From: Mycobacterium hubeiense
GTDB taxonomy: Bacteria > Actinomycetota > Actinomycetes > Mycobacteriales > Mycobacteriaceae
Reading direction: 5' to 3'
Length of the DNA stretch: 64,000 nt
Assembly (NCBI RefSeq): GCF_002838065.1
Contig: NZ_PIZU01000007.1
Span: 1 to 64,000, forward strand
How positions within the stretch are numbered: position 1 is the first letter of the stretch; the number at the start of each line of letters is the position of its first letter. The notes under the pieces are model-generated. The model did not search any database. It had not been told where the DNA came from and saw only the letters and a program-made list of their open reading frames with translations. Shown here in pieces: positions 32,450 to 40,916 of the stretch. Position numbers and translations under genes: made by a program.

Positions 32450-32511
32450 CATGCGTAGTGGGCTACCTGATTTGTAGACGACGCACCCGCCCTGCAGGTT
32501 CACTACGCATG
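32450..32511 (+). promoter_or_regulatory. RNA hairpin in the ltrA leader
   Basis: CATGCGTAGTG (32450-32460) and CACTACGCATG (32501-32511) are a perfect 11-bp inverted repeat. In RNA four further pairs (two G-U, one C-G, one U-G) extend the stem to 32464/32497, leaving a 32-nt loop. It ends 18 bp before the chosen ltrA start, so it could control translation initiation. I know of no described element with this sequence. Confidence 0.55.
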
Positions 32512-32529
32512 CCGGCTGTATGCGGTGAA

Positions 32530-33816
32530 ATGGATCTCGTGAGTGAGATCGAACCGCAGCCATCCGGGCCAGTGCAGGCGCACCGAATCCGTCGCATGGT
32601 GGGTCGCGACCCCCATGAAGAGCACCGCACCGCCACCCCACTCGAGTTGCTGTTCGACCTGACATTCGTCGTCGCGTTCGGCATCGCCGCATCGCAGTTC
32701 GCGCACATGCTCGCCGAAGACCACGTCGGTGCCGGACTGGCCGGCTTCGCCTATGCCACGTTCGCCATCTGTTGGGCGTGGATCAACTTCAGCTGGTTCG
32801 CCTCCGCCTTCGACACCGACGACTGGATGTACCGGCTGGCGACGATGTTGCAGATGGTCGGCGTCATCATTCTGGCGCTGGGTCTCCCGGCACTGTTCGC
32901 CTCGATCGAGCACGGTGACCACGTCGACAACGCGGTCGTGGTGGCCGGCTATGTGGTGATGCGAATTGCGCTGGTGGGCCAATGGTTACGTGCGGCCAAG
33001 CAGGATCCCGAGCACCGGTCGGCGTGTCTGACCTACGCCTGCGCTGTCACCGTCGCGCAAATCGGTTGGGTCGCATTGCTCATCGCGCACACATCGGTGG
33101 CGGTGACGTTCGTGGCATCGGCGGGTTTGGTGGTCATCGAGTTGATGGGTCCTTTCCTGGCCGAAACCCGCAAGGGCGGTACGCCGTGGCATGCCCACCA
33201 CATCGTCGAGCGGTACGGCCTATTGGCCATCATCGCGCTCGGGGAGGGTGTGGTCGGAACGGTCGCCTCGATCTCGGCGGTCGTCGGCGCACAAGGCTGG
33301 TCGATGGATGCGGTGCTCGTGGCGGTCGCCGGGACCGGCCTGACATTCGGCATGTGGTGGATGTATTTCGCGGTGCCGGCGGCGGAGCTGCTGCACGTAC
33401 ATCGCGATCGGTCCTTCCGGTACGGGTACCTGCACCTGCTGGTGTTCGGCTCGATCGTGGGCACGGGCGCCGGTTTGCACGCCGCGGCGTACTACATCGA
33501 GCATCACTCCAAACTCGGGTCGGTGGCCACCGTGTTCTGGGTCGCCCTGCCCGTCGGGATGTACATCGCCTCGGTCTACCTGATCTACACGCTGCTGGTG
33601 CGCGCGTGGGATCCCTTCCACGTGCTGCTGGTGGTGCTGACCGCGGCGGTTCTCGCAGCGGCGCTGTGGCTGGCCGCCGCAGGCATCTCCATGGCGGCCT
33701 GTCTGGTGGTGGTGATGCTTGCCCCGGTGGTGACGGTGGTCGGCTACGAAGTGCTCGGCCATCGGCACATGACCGAGGCGATCAGGGCCAGCCTGGCGGC
33801 GACCCGGACTTGTTAG
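32530..33816 (+). CDS. LtrA-family multi-pass membrane protein
   Basis: This is a 428-residue protein of the low-temperature-requirement A family. It has the conserved opening HRTATPLELLFDLTFVVAFGIAA near residue 38, about ten hydrophobic segments, and the central ERYGLLAIIALGEGVVGTV motif. Cellular function is poorly defined for the family; a transport or stress role is usually assumed. The frame is open further upstream, but the ATG at 32530 (or GTG at 32539) gives the right N-terminus, and the upstream part overlaps a stable hairpin. It is divergent from the small membrane protein gene at 32267-32383. Confidence 0.85.
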   Translation: MDLVSEIEPQPSGPVQAHRIRRMVGRDPHEEHRTATPLELLFDLTFVVAFGIAASQFAHMLAEDHVGAGLAGFAYATFAICWAWINFSWFASAFDTDDWMYRLATMLQMVGVIILALGLPALFASIEHGDHVDNAVVVAGYVVMRIALVGQWLRAAKQDPEHRSACLTYACAVTVAQIGWVALLIAHTSVAVTFVASAGLVVIELMGPFLAETRKGGTPWHAHHIVERYGLLAIIALGEGVVGTVASISAVVGAQGWSMDAVLVAVAGTGLTFGMWWMYFAVPAAELLHVHRDRSFRYGYLHLLVFGSIVGTGAGLHAAAYYIEHHSKLGSVATVFWVALPVGMYIASVYLIYTLLVRAWDPFHVLLVVLTAAVLAAALWLAAAGISMAACLVVVMLAPVVTVVGYEVLGHRHMTEAIRASLAATRTC

Positions 33817-33819
33817 CAC

Positions 33820-33844
33820 GTTTAGTGGGATGCCGTTCGGGTAA
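33820..33844 (+). promoter_or_regulatory. SigF-like promoter for the ChaB-domain gene
   Basis: GTTT (33820-33823), a 15-bp spacer and GGGTAA (33839-33844) match the mycobacterial SigF consensus GTTT-N15-17-GGGTA. The predicted start lies about 170 bp upstream of the ChaB-domain gene. Nothing else coding is seen in the 206-bp gap. Confidence 0.55.
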
Positions 33845-34022
33845 GTCATCCGACAGCCGTTCGGGGCGCACGACGAGGTAGCAGCACCATCGCTCGCGAG
33901 GGCGAGTACGGGAACCGTGGAGGTCAAGAAGCGGCCGCCCGGTCTGATGACGGTGCTGACGCATCTCGGTGATGCGCCTCGGCGGCACCTTCAGCGGTAG
34001 CAGTCCGAAGGAGAGCAGCACG

Positions 34023-34442
34023 ATGCCGAAGACCACGAAGAGCGGCCAGGCCAAGAAGAGTGAACTACCCAGCACGCTGCGTAAGTCGGATGCCAAGGCG
34101 CAGCGCACATTCGCCAAGGCGCATGACGCGGCCGTCAAGGAGTATGGCGAAGGCCAACGCGCCCATCGGGTTGCCTACAGCGCGCTCAAGCACAGTTACG
34201 AGAAGGTCGGCGACCACTGGGAGCCCAAGTCCAAGAAGGGTCCTTCCGATCAGCGGGCCCGCAGCGGTGGGCCAAACGCCAAAGGGGCGAGCGCCGAAGG
34301 GGTCAACGCCACTTCGTCCAAGAAGCACCTGATGGACGTCGCCCGGCGGCTGGACATCTCGGGGCGCTCCACGATGAACAAGGACGAGCTCGTCGCTGCG
34401 ATCAAGAAGGCGAATCGGCGGGTCTCCGCACGCAACCGGTGA
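34023..34442 (+). CDS. ChaB-domain protein with C-terminal Rho_N-like domain
   Basis: This is a 139-residue basic protein. Residues about 12-65 match the ChaB domain (LPSTLRKSDAKAQRTFAKAHDAAVKEY and VAYSALKHSYEKVGDHWEPK). Residues about 100-132 look like the helix-extended-loop-helix of Rho_N (KKHLMDVARRLDISGRSTMNKDELVAAIKKAN), a fold that binds nucleic acid. A Lys/Ser/Gly linker joins them. ChaB proteins are small stress-associated proteins of uncertain role. The ATG at 34023 has AAGGAGAG upstream. A SigF-like promoter precedes it, which would fit expression in stationary phase or stress. It converges on the MFS gene, 2 bp away. Confidence 0.82.
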   Translation: MPKTTKSGQAKKSELPSTLRKSDAKAQRTFAKAHDAAVKEYGEGQRAHRVAYSALKHSYEKVGDHWEPKSKKGPSDQRARSGGPNAKGASAEGVNATSSKKHLMDVARRLDISGRSTMNKDELVAAIKKANRRVSARNR

Positions 34443-34444
34443 CC

Positions 34445-35779
34445 CTATCGCGCCGACTGCCGGGTTTCGAAGGCCTCCAACAACATTCGGTCCACCTCGC
34501 GCTCCGGCGGTGCCCCGAGCTCGCGCTTGACCACCTGTCGCGCCTTGCGGCGCGTGATCAGGATGCCCACGGCGGCCAGCGCCCAGATCGCGTATTGCAC
34601 GGTCCAGGCCAACCGGAATGAGTCGAAGGAGTAATCGCCGGCCGCGCCCAGGATCAGGCCCATCGACTGCATCACCAGCAGCGCGGCGAGGAAGCCGCCC
34701 ATATTGACCAGACCCGAAGCCGTGCCCAGGGTGGCACTCGGGTTGAACGTGCGCGCGAAGTCGAAGCCGACCATCGAGCCCGGCCCGCCGACCGAGATGA
34801 CCACGACCAAGGCGACCAGCAGCCACAGCGGCGCCGGACCTGGGAGGGCCAATACGACTGTCCAGGCGAGGGCATTACTTGCGATGATCGCCAACACAAG
34901 TCGCGAGCGTCGGTGCGGGTGGCGCCCGGTGAACAAGCCGATGCCGATACCGGCGGTGATGGCGACAACCACCGAGACTGTCAGCAATCCTCCCGCGATG
35001 CGTGTCGAAACACCTTGCGCAACAGTGAGATAGGGCACGCCCCACATCAATGCGAATGCGGTGACGGAGAATTGGGTGCCCATGTGGGTGAAGAAGCCCA
35101 GCCGGGTGCCGGGCCGCAGCCACACGGTTTTGACGCTGGAGAGCGTGTCGCGGATCGTCATCGTCTCGGTGGCCACCACCAAGCCTTCCGGCGTGTTGCG
35201 CACGAGCGCCAGGGTCAGCACTATCGCCACCACCCCGAGCGCGGCCACCGACGTATAGGCGACGGTCCAGCCCGATCCTGTCAGCACCGACAGGAACGGC
35301 ACCGCCGAAAGTACTTGCCCCAGTTGGCCGCAGATGCCCGTCAACTGCGTCACCAGCGGCACCTGCCGGGGGGTGAACCAATGCGGAACCAGGCGCAGCA
35401 CCGAGATGAACGTCATCGCGTCGCCGAGGCCGACCACCGCACGCGCGCCGATCGCGGTGGGGAGTGACTCGGTGAACGCGAGCACCAATTGCCCGGATGC
35501 CATCAGAGCCGCCCCGCACACGATCAACGCCTTAGAACCGAAGCGGTCCAGCAGCAGCCCGGCCGGTACCTGCGCGCCGGCATACACAATCACCTGAAGG
35601 ACGACGAACGTCGACAGCACACCGGGGCTCGCGGCGAATCGATCGGCCGCATCCAAACCCGAAACGCCCAACGTGGTGCGGTCGAGCACCGCGACGATGT
35701 ACGCGAGCAGTCCGGTGGCCCACACGATCCACGGACGCACATAGAGCCTTTCGTCGGCCGTCTCGAAGTCTCGATTCAT
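34445..35779 (-). CDS. MFS transporter
   Basis: This is a 444-residue major facilitator with about twelve membrane segments. The signature between TM2 and TM3 reads LLLDRFGSKALI. Basic residues in the TM6-7 loop and a long basic C-terminal tail are visible. The overall style is that of anion/organic-acid or sugar-phosphate symporters, but no substrate can be assigned. The ATG at 35779 is divergent from a MerR regulator, with a 277-bp region between them, so the regulator may control it. Confidence 0.87.
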   Translation of the reverse strand: MNRDFETADERLYVRPWIVWATGLLAYIVAVLDRTTLGVSGLDAADRFAASPGVLSTFVVLQVIVYAGAQVPAGLLLDRFGSKALIVCGAALMASGQLVLAFTESLPTAIGARAVVGLGDAMTFISVLRLVPHWFTPRQVPLVTQLTGICGQLGQVLSAVPFLSVLTGSGWTVAYTSVAALGVVAIVLTLALVRNTPEGLVVATETMTIRDTLSSVKTVWLRPGTRLGFFTHMGTQFSVTAFALMWGVPYLTVAQGVSTRIAGGLLTVSVVVAITAGIGIGLFTGRHPHRRSRLVLAIIASNALAWTVVLALPGPAPLWLLVALVVVISVGGPGSMVGFDFARTFNPSATLGTASGLVNMGGFLAALLVMQSMGLILGAAGDYSFDSFRLAWTVQYAIWALAAVGILITRRKARQVVKRELGAPPEREVDRMLLEAFETRQSAR

Positions 35780-36056
35780 CGTCGCTCATGACGGCGTTTG
35801 GTTGCCAATTGCCAGGCGGTGAGTTCACTCACCGGCATCCACGGAGTTGGCTGAAACTGCATGCGGGCGTATCGGATTTCAGGCAGCTGACTTATATATG
35901 CGCTGTTGACGGCACTGTCACACCAGAGCCGCCCGGTTTGATTCCGGTGATGAAAACTTCGCTCACCACTTCTGTACCAGGGTTAGAGTGGTCGCATGCG
36001 ATGTTGCCGTTCCCGCCGACGCCGCGCCGCGTGCTGCGGGTTCGAGGTGCGCGGAA

Positions 36057-36800
36057 TTGGCTGAGTACCGACTGGACGAGCTTGCTCGTGTCTCCGGGGT
36101 CAGCGCCCGCAATATCCGTGCGTACCGCGAACGCGGACTGCTGGATCCGCCGCGGCGGGAAGGCCGGTCCGCCTATTACGACGACTACCACCTGGCTCAA
36201 CTCCAGACGATCACGCAGCTGCTGGCCAAAGGCTTCAACTCGGCCCACATCGCCGAGTTCTTCGCGACCTTGCGCGAGGGTCTCGACCTGGCCGACATCC
36301 TCGGTATTCATCGCGCCGTGCTGGGACCGCTGCGGGACCGGCCGAGCGCCGCGGCGGCGCAGTCGTCTTTGGACATCGATCCCAACGGCGACGAGGCGCG
36401 CAAACTCCTCGACAGCGGTTTGGCCCAACTCGTCGACGGCAAGCTGGTACTGGGCGATCGCGCCATGGGCGAGATCGTCAGGCGGGCCACCGACCAACTC
36501 GCCTATGTGCGCGCGATTCTGCGCATCTACGACGCGACGAAACAGACCATCGACGAGTTGGCCGCCGAGATCGTCGACGCGTTGAGCGAGGCCCTCACGT
36601 CGCGCTTCGGGCCGAACTACGTGCCGAAGGCCGAGCAGATGAGCGAGGTGAGCCGGATCGTCGAGGATCACCGCGAGCTGGCCAACAAGGTCGTCGCGGA
36701 CCGACTTGACGACGCGTTACGACGAAGGTCGGTGTCCGCGGTTTCGGATTACACCGCCGGAATACTGCTCAGTGGGCGGTGGGACCCGAAGCGGGGCTAA
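36057..36800 (+). CDS. MerR-family transcriptional regulator
   Basis: This is a 247-residue regulator. The N-terminal winged HTH is typical of MerR (YRLDELARVSGVSARNIRAYRERGLLDPPRREGR, then YYDDYHLAQLQTITQLLAKGFN). The large C-terminal domain has no metal-binding cysteines, so an organic ligand or other signal is likely. An in-frame GTG at 35988 is possible, but it would add a tail without homology. TTG at 36057 has GAGG about 9 nt upstream and starts one residue before the DNA-binding domain, so I use it. It is divergent from the MFS gene and overlaps the end of the solute-binding protein gene by 4 bp. Confidence 0.83.
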   Translation: MAEYRLDELARVSGVSARNIRAYRERGLLDPPRREGRSAYYDDYHLAQLQTITQLLAKGFNSAHIAEFFATLREGLDLADILGIHRAVLGPLRDRPSAAAAQSSLDIDPNGDEARKLLDSGLAQLVDGKLVLGDRAMGEIVRRATDQLAYVRAILRIYDATKQTIDELAAEIVDALSEALTSRFGPNYVPKAEQMSEVSRIVEDHRELANKVVADRLDDALRRRSVSAVSDYTAGILLSGRWDPKRG

Positions 36801-38002
36801 CTGGCCGCGCCCGTGATCTGGTGCCACCGCGCCGTCCACTCGTCATAGGACGTGCAGCCGTCTCCGCTGCCGTCCACACACTGTGTCTGCGGCGTGGTCC
36901 AGTAGTGGATCTGCGAGGCGAACTCCTCGTCGGTGGCGTGGTAGATGTCGCAGAAGTCCGGTTCGGTGGTGTATTCGCAGGCCTTCGTCTGCGCCGGCGC
37001 CTCGCCGAAATACTCGGCAACTTGGGCGTTCACCTCCGGTGAGGTGATCCAGTCCATCCACTTGTACATGCAGTTGGGGTGCGCCGCCTTCGACGAGATC
37101 ATCCAGGTGTCCGACCAGCCGGTGGCGCCCTCCTTGGGCAGCACGGTATTGACCTGCACCTTGTTGTTGGCGCCGATCGTGTTGGCGGTCAGCTGCCAGG
37201 TGGTGCCGATCACCGAACGCCCCGCCTCGAACGCCTGGACCTGTTTCGTGTAGTCCGCCCAGTACTCGCCGATATTCTCGCGCTGTTCCCTCAGCAATTG
37301 TGTTGCGGCGTCGAGTTGTTCGGGTGTCAGCGAGTACGGATCGGTGATGCCGAGCTCAGGCTCTGTCTTGGACAGGTACAGCGCCGCATCGGCGATGTAG
37401 ATCGGCGAATCGTAGGCTGTCACACGACCCTTGTATTTGCCGGCGTCGTCGAACACCGCCGCCCATGAGTTGGGTGCGTCGCGAACGACTTGGATGTTGT
37501 ACATCAACAGGTTGGCCCCCCAGCCGTGTGGAATCCCGTAGGCCTGTCCGTCGACGGAATTCCACGGCTGGTTCTTGAGGAACGACGAAATGGTTTCGTA
37601 ATTGGGCACCAAATCCGTGTTGACCGGTGCGACGTCGCCGGCGTAGATCAGCCGCAGCGTGGCGTCGCCTGACGCGGACACCCCGTCGTAGCGGCCGGTC
37701 CGCATCAGCGCGACCATCTCGTCGGAGGTGTTGCCCACCGTGACGTTGGTCTGACAGCCGGTTTGCTGCTCGAACGGCGTCACCCAGTCGGCGGACGGGT
37801 CGTTGGACCCGTCCTCGGCGTAGCCCGCCCAGGCGATGAGATTGAGCTGGCCTTCCCCGTCGCCGACGGAGCTGTGCGGCGTCATCGCCGGCGGAGGCTC
37901 GGAGCTCGGCGACGTCGAGCAGGAACAGGCGAGAAGGAGAACGGTGCAACCGACCATGCTCGTGACGAGACGGGCAGCAGTGGTCTTAGCGCACAACAAC
38001 AT
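36797..38002 (-). CDS. extracellular solute-binding lipoprotein (polyamine-type, PotD-like)
   Basis: This is a 401-residue ABC-type substrate-binding protein. An N-terminal signal with a lipobox LLAC near residue 26 is followed by a Ser/Pro linker. The mature domain has the pattern of family-1/PotD periplasmic binding proteins (LNLIAWAGYAEDG, FEQQTGCQTNV, DGVSASGDATLRLI, YGIPHGWGANLLMYN). Polyamines or a similar cationic ligand are likely. The start may be TTG at 38002 or ATG at 37957; I keep the longer one because it supplies the positive charges of a signal peptide. No permease or ATPase gene is adjacent. It follows the PE-PPE-domain gene by 12 nt and may be co-transcribed. Confidence 0.82.
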   Translation of the reverse strand: MLLCAKTTAARLVTSMVGCTVLLLACSCSTSPSSEPPPAMTPHSSVGDGEGQLNLIAWAGYAEDGSNDPSADWVTPFEQQTGCQTNVTVGNTSDEMVALMRTGRYDGVSASGDATLRLIYAGDVAPVNTDLVPNYETISSFLKNQPWNSVDGQAYGIPHGWGANLLMYNIQVVRDAPNSWAAVFDDAGKYKGRVTAYDSPIYIADAALYLSKTEPELGITDPYSLTPEQLDAATQLLREQRENIGEYWADYTKQVQAFEAGRSVIGTTWQLTANTIGANNKVQVNTVLPKEGATGWSDTWMISSKAAHPNCMYKWMDWITSPEVNAQVAEYFGEAPAQTKACEYTTEPDFCDIYHATDEEFASQIHYWTTPQTQCVDGSGDGCTSYDEWTARWHQITGAAS

Positions 38003-38014
38003 CTACGCGGAATG

Positions 38015-39415
38015 CTACTCCGAATTCGGCGCGCTGCCCGGTTTCGACGGCTCGTCGGTGTCGTCGTCGGTGTCGTCGCTGCCGGCTCCGTCAGCCCCGG
38101 CGTCCGGCGCTGCGGATACTGGCACGCCTGCGCCCAAAGGCTTTTCACCCCCCGGCCCGGCGCCTTCTGCGGTGGCCATCGCCGGCTGTGACGACAGTGC
38201 CGACTCGCCGATGTCCGACGTCCCGTTCGGGCGCGCCGTCACGACGGGCCGTCGGATCCTCGGCCGCTCGCGCTCGTCCGCGGTCGCCTTCGACGAATCC
38301 GCGTTGGTCACCTCGTCCTGCGAGTCGTCCTGCGATGTGCCGGCCAGAGCGTTATCCGCCGGAGCCTCAGGTGTTTTCGGGTCCCGTTCGGTGGCGGGCC
38401 CGCGTAGGCCGAGGCCGGTCAGCGCGTCGTTCACGCCCTCGTCGACGGCGTCGGCCAGATCATCGGCCAGCTTCTCGAGATCGATGTCGCGGAACAACTT
38501 CGCGCGCGTGGGCGTACCCATCCTCGCCGGGGTGCGGTCATAGCCCAGCTCGATCAGCTCGCGCAGCACCGGCTGGACCAAGTCGACCACCGGTTCAGGC
38601 ACACCGAGATCGCGCAGCGGCTGCAGGATCGGAAGGTTCTCTGTGTAGACCAGGTAGTAGGTCGTGTTGCCCTCGGTGTGCATCTGGTAGCGCGTCGGGT
38701 CGGTGAGATCGACGACGTCGGGACCGTAGTACGGGTGGATGTAGAAGTAGCCGGCGAGCGCATTGAGGTCGGCCAGCAGATTCAACGGATACTCGGGGAA
38801 GTCGGCGATGGCGTCGTACTGGCGCGCGACGTCGACCGTCACGTAATCGTCGTTCGGTGTGGCGCCGTCGAACGTCGCGCCCAGGATCGGGATGTACAGA
38901 CCTTCGAGCCGCTTGAGGATCCCGCCGTTGGGGCGGTTGGGGTTGGCGAGCAAGAGAAACGACAGCTCGTCGGGGGAGGGCACGCCGGCGGCCCCTTGTT
39001 CGCGAAGGTAGTTCAGATTGCGCTTCTCGATCGCGGCGATGCGCCCGCTCTGGGAGTAGCCCACCACGACCTTGGTGCCCGGCGTGGCGCGGATGTCGTT
39101 GTCCAGCCTCAGCACGCCCTTGGCCACCGAGGCGTCGAACGTCATGTCGGACAGCCCGGTGGCGGGCCAGAAGTGCTCCGGGGTCTGTACCCACTGCAGC
39201 CGGTCCACGGCCGTGTCCAGGCCCAGATAGGTGTCGTTGACCAGGTCCATGAATCCCTGACTCGGTGTCTTCATCCCGGTGCCGCCCATGATCAGCGCCG
39301 TCGTGGCGGCCAGCGTGACGATGGTCGTCATCGTCGACGCCAGGGCCAGCACGACGGTGCAGATCACCGCCAGCACGGCCAGGAAAGCCATCCGAGTCAT
39401 CCGAATCACACGCAC
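38015..39415 (-). CDS. PE-PPE domain (alpha/beta serine hydrolase) protein
   Basis: This is a 466-residue exported or membrane-anchored protein. Residues 8-45 are hydrophobic. The PE-PPE domain follows (about 50-290), with the nucleophile elbow GYSQSG at 119-124 (Ser121) and the LLANPNRPNGG segment typical of the domain. Characterised PE-PPE domains hydrolyse esters or make trehalose/phthiocerol lipids. There is no PE or PPE N-terminal module here. The last 130 residues are an acidic, Pro/Ser/Thr-rich tail without predicted structure. AGGAGGAG precedes the GTG at 39415. Confidence 0.85.
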   Translation of the reverse strand: MRVIRMTRMAFLAVLAVICTVVLALASTMTTIVTLAATTALIMGGTGMKTPSQGFMDLVNDTYLGLDTAVDRLQWVQTPEHFWPATGLSDMTFDASVAKGVLRLDNDIRATPGTKVVVGYSQSGRIAAIEKRNLNYLREQGAAGVPSPDELSFLLLANPNRPNGGILKRLEGLYIPILGATFDGATPNDDYVTVDVARQYDAIADFPEYPLNLLADLNALAGYFYIHPYYGPDVVDLTDPTRYQMHTEGNTTYYLVYTENLPILQPLRDLGVPEPVVDLVQPVLRELIELGYDRTPARMGTPTRAKLFRDIDLEKLADDLADAVDEGVNDALTGLGLRGPATERDPKTPEAPADNALAGTSQDDSQDEVTNADSSKATADERERPRIRRPVVTARPNGTSDIGESALSSQPAMATAEGAGPGGEKPLGAGVPVSAAPDAGADGAGSDDTDDDTDEPSKPGSAPNSE

Positions 39416-39659
39416 GCTCTACTCCTCCTGTCGCGGTGAAACCCTTCGAAGGAAGAGGCCAAGACCTGGCGTTCTGCGGCTGGCTGCATCCCCCGACCCA
39501 GCGGAATCGTGCGCTTTGACAGCGTTCGTTGTCAGGGAAATGGCCAAAGACGTTGCACACGTGTGGAATTGGTACGCGTGCATTCCAGGCCGGGTTTGAT
39601 ACAGATGTGACCAGCGGCGTTGGAGTGAAAACTGAGGTAAATGTCGTATCCTGTGGCTC

Positions 39660-40409
39660 GTGTCCGCCGATCCGTCACCGCCGAGGGCGGTCATATCCCG
39701 GCGGAACCTGCTGAAGCTGGCGGCGAGCGTCCCGGCGGCCGTGGGGCTCGGGACGGCGGGCTCGACGCTCGCCTCCCCGCCGGCCTCCGCCGCGCCGCTG
39801 GGTGTCCTGTTGGACTATGCGGCAGGCGTCATCAGTGCGTCCGCCATCCGCGCTTCCGGGGCACTCGGAGCTATCCGCTATGTCTCGGACCGCAGACCGG
39901 GCGGCGAGTGGATGCTCGGTAAGCCGATCCAGCTGGCCGAGGCGCGGGATCTGTACCGAAACGGCCTGAAGATCGTGTCGTGTTACCAGTACGGGAAACA
40001 GGACACCGCCGATTGGCTGGGCGGCCAGAACGCCGGCGTGCAGCACGCCAAGCGGGGTTGGCAGCTGCACGTCGCCGCGGGCGGTTCCTACGGCGCGCCG
40101 ATCTATGCGTCCATTGACGACAACCCGACGTATGAGCAGTACAAACAACAGGTCGCGCCATATTTGCGGGGCTGGGAGGCGGTGCTCGGCCACCAGCGGG
40201 TGGGGGTCTATGCCAACTCCAAGACCATCGAGTGGGCGTTACAGGACGGGCTGGGTGCGTATTTCTGGCAGCACAACTGGGGTTCGCCAGGCAAGGTCGC
40301 CCATCCCGCCGCACATCTGCATCAGGTGGAGATCGACAGCCGTAGTGTGGGCGGGGTCGGAGTCGACATCAACCACATCCTCAAGCCCCGATTCGGCCAA
40401 TGGGACTAG
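39660..40409 (+). CDS. Tat-exported DUF1906 glycoside-hydrolase-like protein (Rv2525c-like)
   Basis: This is a 249-residue protein with a twin-arginine signal (SRRNLLK near residues 13-19, then a hydrophobic stretch and cleavage near ASA). The mature part is the DUF1906, GH25-like TIM-barrel domain (LLDYAAGVISASAIRASG, AIRYVSDR, YASIDDNP, VGVYAN, WQHNWG). The neighbourhood, directly upstream of fas, and the sequence match what I know of Rv2525c, a Tat substrate linked to cell-envelope properties. The GTG at 39660 starts the Tat signal correctly. A TGACA-N8-TGTCA repeat lies about 125 bp upstream (39517-39534). Confidence 0.88.
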   Translation: MSADPSPPRAVISRRNLLKLAASVPAAVGLGTAGSTLASPPASAAPLGVLLDYAAGVISASAIRASGALGAIRYVSDRRPGGEWMLGKPIQLAEARDLYRNGLKIVSCYQYGKQDTADWLGGQNAGVQHAKRGWQLHVAAGGSYGAPIYASIDDNPTYEQYKQQVAPYLRGWEAVLGHQRVGVYANSKTIEWALQDGLGAYFWQHNWGSPGKVAHPAAHLHQVEIDSRSVGGVGVDINHILKPRFGQWD

Positions 40410-40916
40410 AAAACTTACCGACTAGTAAGGATTGCTAGCAAACTTCTTGGCCGAACCGCGTCGCGAGAATGGCCTGGCGTCACCCGAGCAAGTGCTTGTC
40501 CGACCCGCGGACCAGGCGCGGCGCAACCGAAAATTCGTAGATAACGATTTGATAACAATCATGCCTTGATCTGCGCTGTTGTGCCTACTCGACCGTAACC
40601 ACCTGCATGCAGGACGTTTGTCCGATTGATTTCACGGCGCCCCTTGGGGCCGCGTTACAGAACCGCGGGTTACCCGTACGTAGAACTCGCCAGTAACCGA
40701 TTGGGCCGTCAAAGTGGGGCTTGTTCTTATGCCACTCTTAGTACGGCTGGAACGGCAGGACAACTGTCACCGAACGACGAGCCAGCCCCCGATTCGACGC
40801 CGAATCGAACGCTGGCCTGCGCAGGGGAGCGCGGACGCCGGCGACCCACAGCCGACAGCAGACTTCGACGAGTGATACGCGGTAGCGCCAGAGCAGGACG
40901 AGGGAGATAGCGAAAC
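40410..40916 (+). promoter_or_regulatory. 507-bp non-coding leader/promoter region of fas
   Basis: No convincing ORF is seen. Symmetric elements are CTTAC-CGACTA-GTAAG (40414-40429), the 12-bp palindrome CCTGCATGCAGG (40602-40613) and GGTTAC-N19-GTAACC (40668-40698). GTTAC or GTAAC also occurs at 40595 and 40654. The fas promoter of mycobacteria is known to be bound by the TetR-type regulator FasR at several inverted repeats; some of these may be its sites. I cannot match the published motif from memory. AGGGAGA at 40901-40907 is the fas ribosome binding site. Confidence 0.5.

Noticed and set aside
32332..32529. Longer N-terminus for the LtrA protein
   Set aside because: It would run through the hairpin and promoter region and lacks similarity to LtrA openings; the ATG at 32530 is a better start.
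40602..40613. 12-bp perfect palindrome CCTGCATGCAGG as an operator on its own
   Set aside because: Short GC-rich palindromes of this kind arise by chance; without conservation I list it only as part of the fas leader.
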